Assembly: GCF_001651875.1 (NCBI RefSeq) | Contig: NZ_LNQB01000093.1 | Coordinates: 24,357-69,782 of the forward strand | DNA: 45,426 nt | Direction of reading: 5' to 3' | DNA from: Sinorhizobium saheli | GTDB taxonomy: Bacteria > Pseudomonadota > Alphaproteobacteria > Rhizobiales > Rhizobiaceae | In this document: positions 45,013 to 45,426 of the stretch, piece by piece | Layout of the letters: each line of letters begins with the position of its first letter | How positions within the stretch are numbered: position 1 is the stretch's first letter | Position numbers and translations under genes: made by a program | The notes under the pieces: model-generated | Told to the model about the DNA's origin: nothing | The model's database searches: none | Seen by the model: the letters and a program-made list of their open reading frames with translations, nothing else

Positions 45013-45346
45013 TCGCCAGCGCCAGAAGATGTTTCTTGACTACGGCTATGCGGCTATTGAACTTTTGAATAGAGTTCGCGCCCGGCCCCGTCGAATTAAT
45101 GAAGTCCTCCGAGGCGAAGGCGGATATCAGACGTTCGCGCAAGGTCGCGCCGTCTATCACAGAGATAGCTTCAAATTCATCAGTGACGGCACCCACAACC
45201 GCCTCAAAATATGCCGGTGCAAGTCGCCCTGTCGGCTCGTCGTGAGAGTTGTATCGACAAAAAGCCCCATCTCCAAAGGTCGCGAATATCAAGCCAAACA
45301 CTTGACGGAACACCCCATCTTCCACCTCGATTTCGAAGGGTTTGTT
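44999..45346 (-). pseudogene. 3' fragment of a DUF262-like gene, interrupted by an IS end
   Basis: The frame encodes about 115 residues (EVEDGVFRQVFGLIFATFGD, CRYNSHDEPTGRLAPAYFEA, FINSTGPGANSIQKFNSRI) that resemble the C-terminus of DUF262-family proteins. No ATG precedes it; the frame continues through codons for NKPFEIEVEDG and then meets an IS end at about 45347, with an in-frame stop (TAA at 45386-45388) from the IS. The N-terminal ParB-like nuclease/GTPase domain (about 400 residues expected) is absent. A GTG at 45325 could start a short product but would lack the active domain. DUF262 assignment is by motif memory. Confidence 0.55.
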
Positions 45347-45426
45347 TGAACCGCGCCGGGTTTGCCGGAGGCCGGTTGGTTTAAGTTATGCGGCCATGGC
45401 TGGCTCGTCCAGCATGGCGTAATACT
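45347..45426 (-). mobile_element. IS element end with transposase C-terminus (partial, IS3-like)
   Basis: The terminus begins TGAACCGCGCCGGGTTTGCC at 45347 on the plus strand, in the style of IS3-family inverted repeats that start with TGA. On the minus strand the last 41 bp encode ...YYAMLDEPAMAA and TAA (45386-45426), a typical rhizobial transposase tail. The element continues beyond the window; the family assignment is tentative. Confidence 0.6.

Overview
The window looks like a piece of a Sinorhizobium/Ensifer-type (Rhizobiales, Alphaproteobacteria) chromosome. The evidence is the high G+C coding sequence, the clpP-clpX-lon-hupB block, a rplM-rpsI operon next to an agmatinase gene and argC, a ctaA (COX15) gene, and several families of short palindromic intergenic repeats typical of rhizobia. 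The two ends of the window are visibly different (lower G+C, recombinase, IS end, nuclease genes) and look accessory.

Left end (1-2190): the edge of an integrative element. It carries a tyrosine recombinase whose stop codon overlaps the start of another gene running off the window, an AT-rich control region with iterated short repeats, and a 24-bp copy of a tRNA 3' end that is the probable attachment site. Chromosomal sequence resumes after it with a 32-residue membrane ORF translationally coupled to a divergent Nramp-family transporter gene.

3.8-13.4 kb: an envelope polysaccharide cluster. On the minus strand, in order of transcription, lie a Wza-type export lipoprotein, a GT4 glycosyltransferase, a polyprenyl-phosphate sugar phosphotransferase, a Wzy/ligase-like membrane protein and a second GT4 glycosyltransferase. 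A divergent Wzc/GumC-type chain-length protein has a degenerate ATPase domain, and a GNAT/FemAB-like acyltransferase follows it convergently. The gene content resembles rhizobial unipolar-polysaccharide (upp) clusters; this is an inference from content, not proven.

13.7-29.6 kb: housekeeping and metabolic genes: phosphoesterase, DUF2842, ctaA, argC, speB, an ABM-family protein, rpsI, rplM, a PaaI-like thioesterase, an ECHDC3-like crotonase without the classical glutamates, an EamA transporter, a CoA-binding protein, O-acetylhomoserine sulfhydrylase, a cupin, a beta-helix lipoprotein, a P450, and an endonuclease-family/phospholipase D pair.

29.9-36.2 kb: the protein quality-control block clpP, clpX, lon and hupB with clear terminators and a heat-shock-like promoter before clpP, followed by a MarR regulator. 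36.4-43.2 kb: a chemoreceptor, then a SbcD-like/YhaN-like nuclease-ATPase pair with overlapping stop and start codons. 

Right end (43.4-45.4 kb): an in-frame UPF0158-cupin fusion, then a small HEPN nuclease gene overlapping a DUF262-like gene whose front is cut off by an IS end. That pair is the most likely defence-type system in the window, and it appears to have been inactivated by the insertion.
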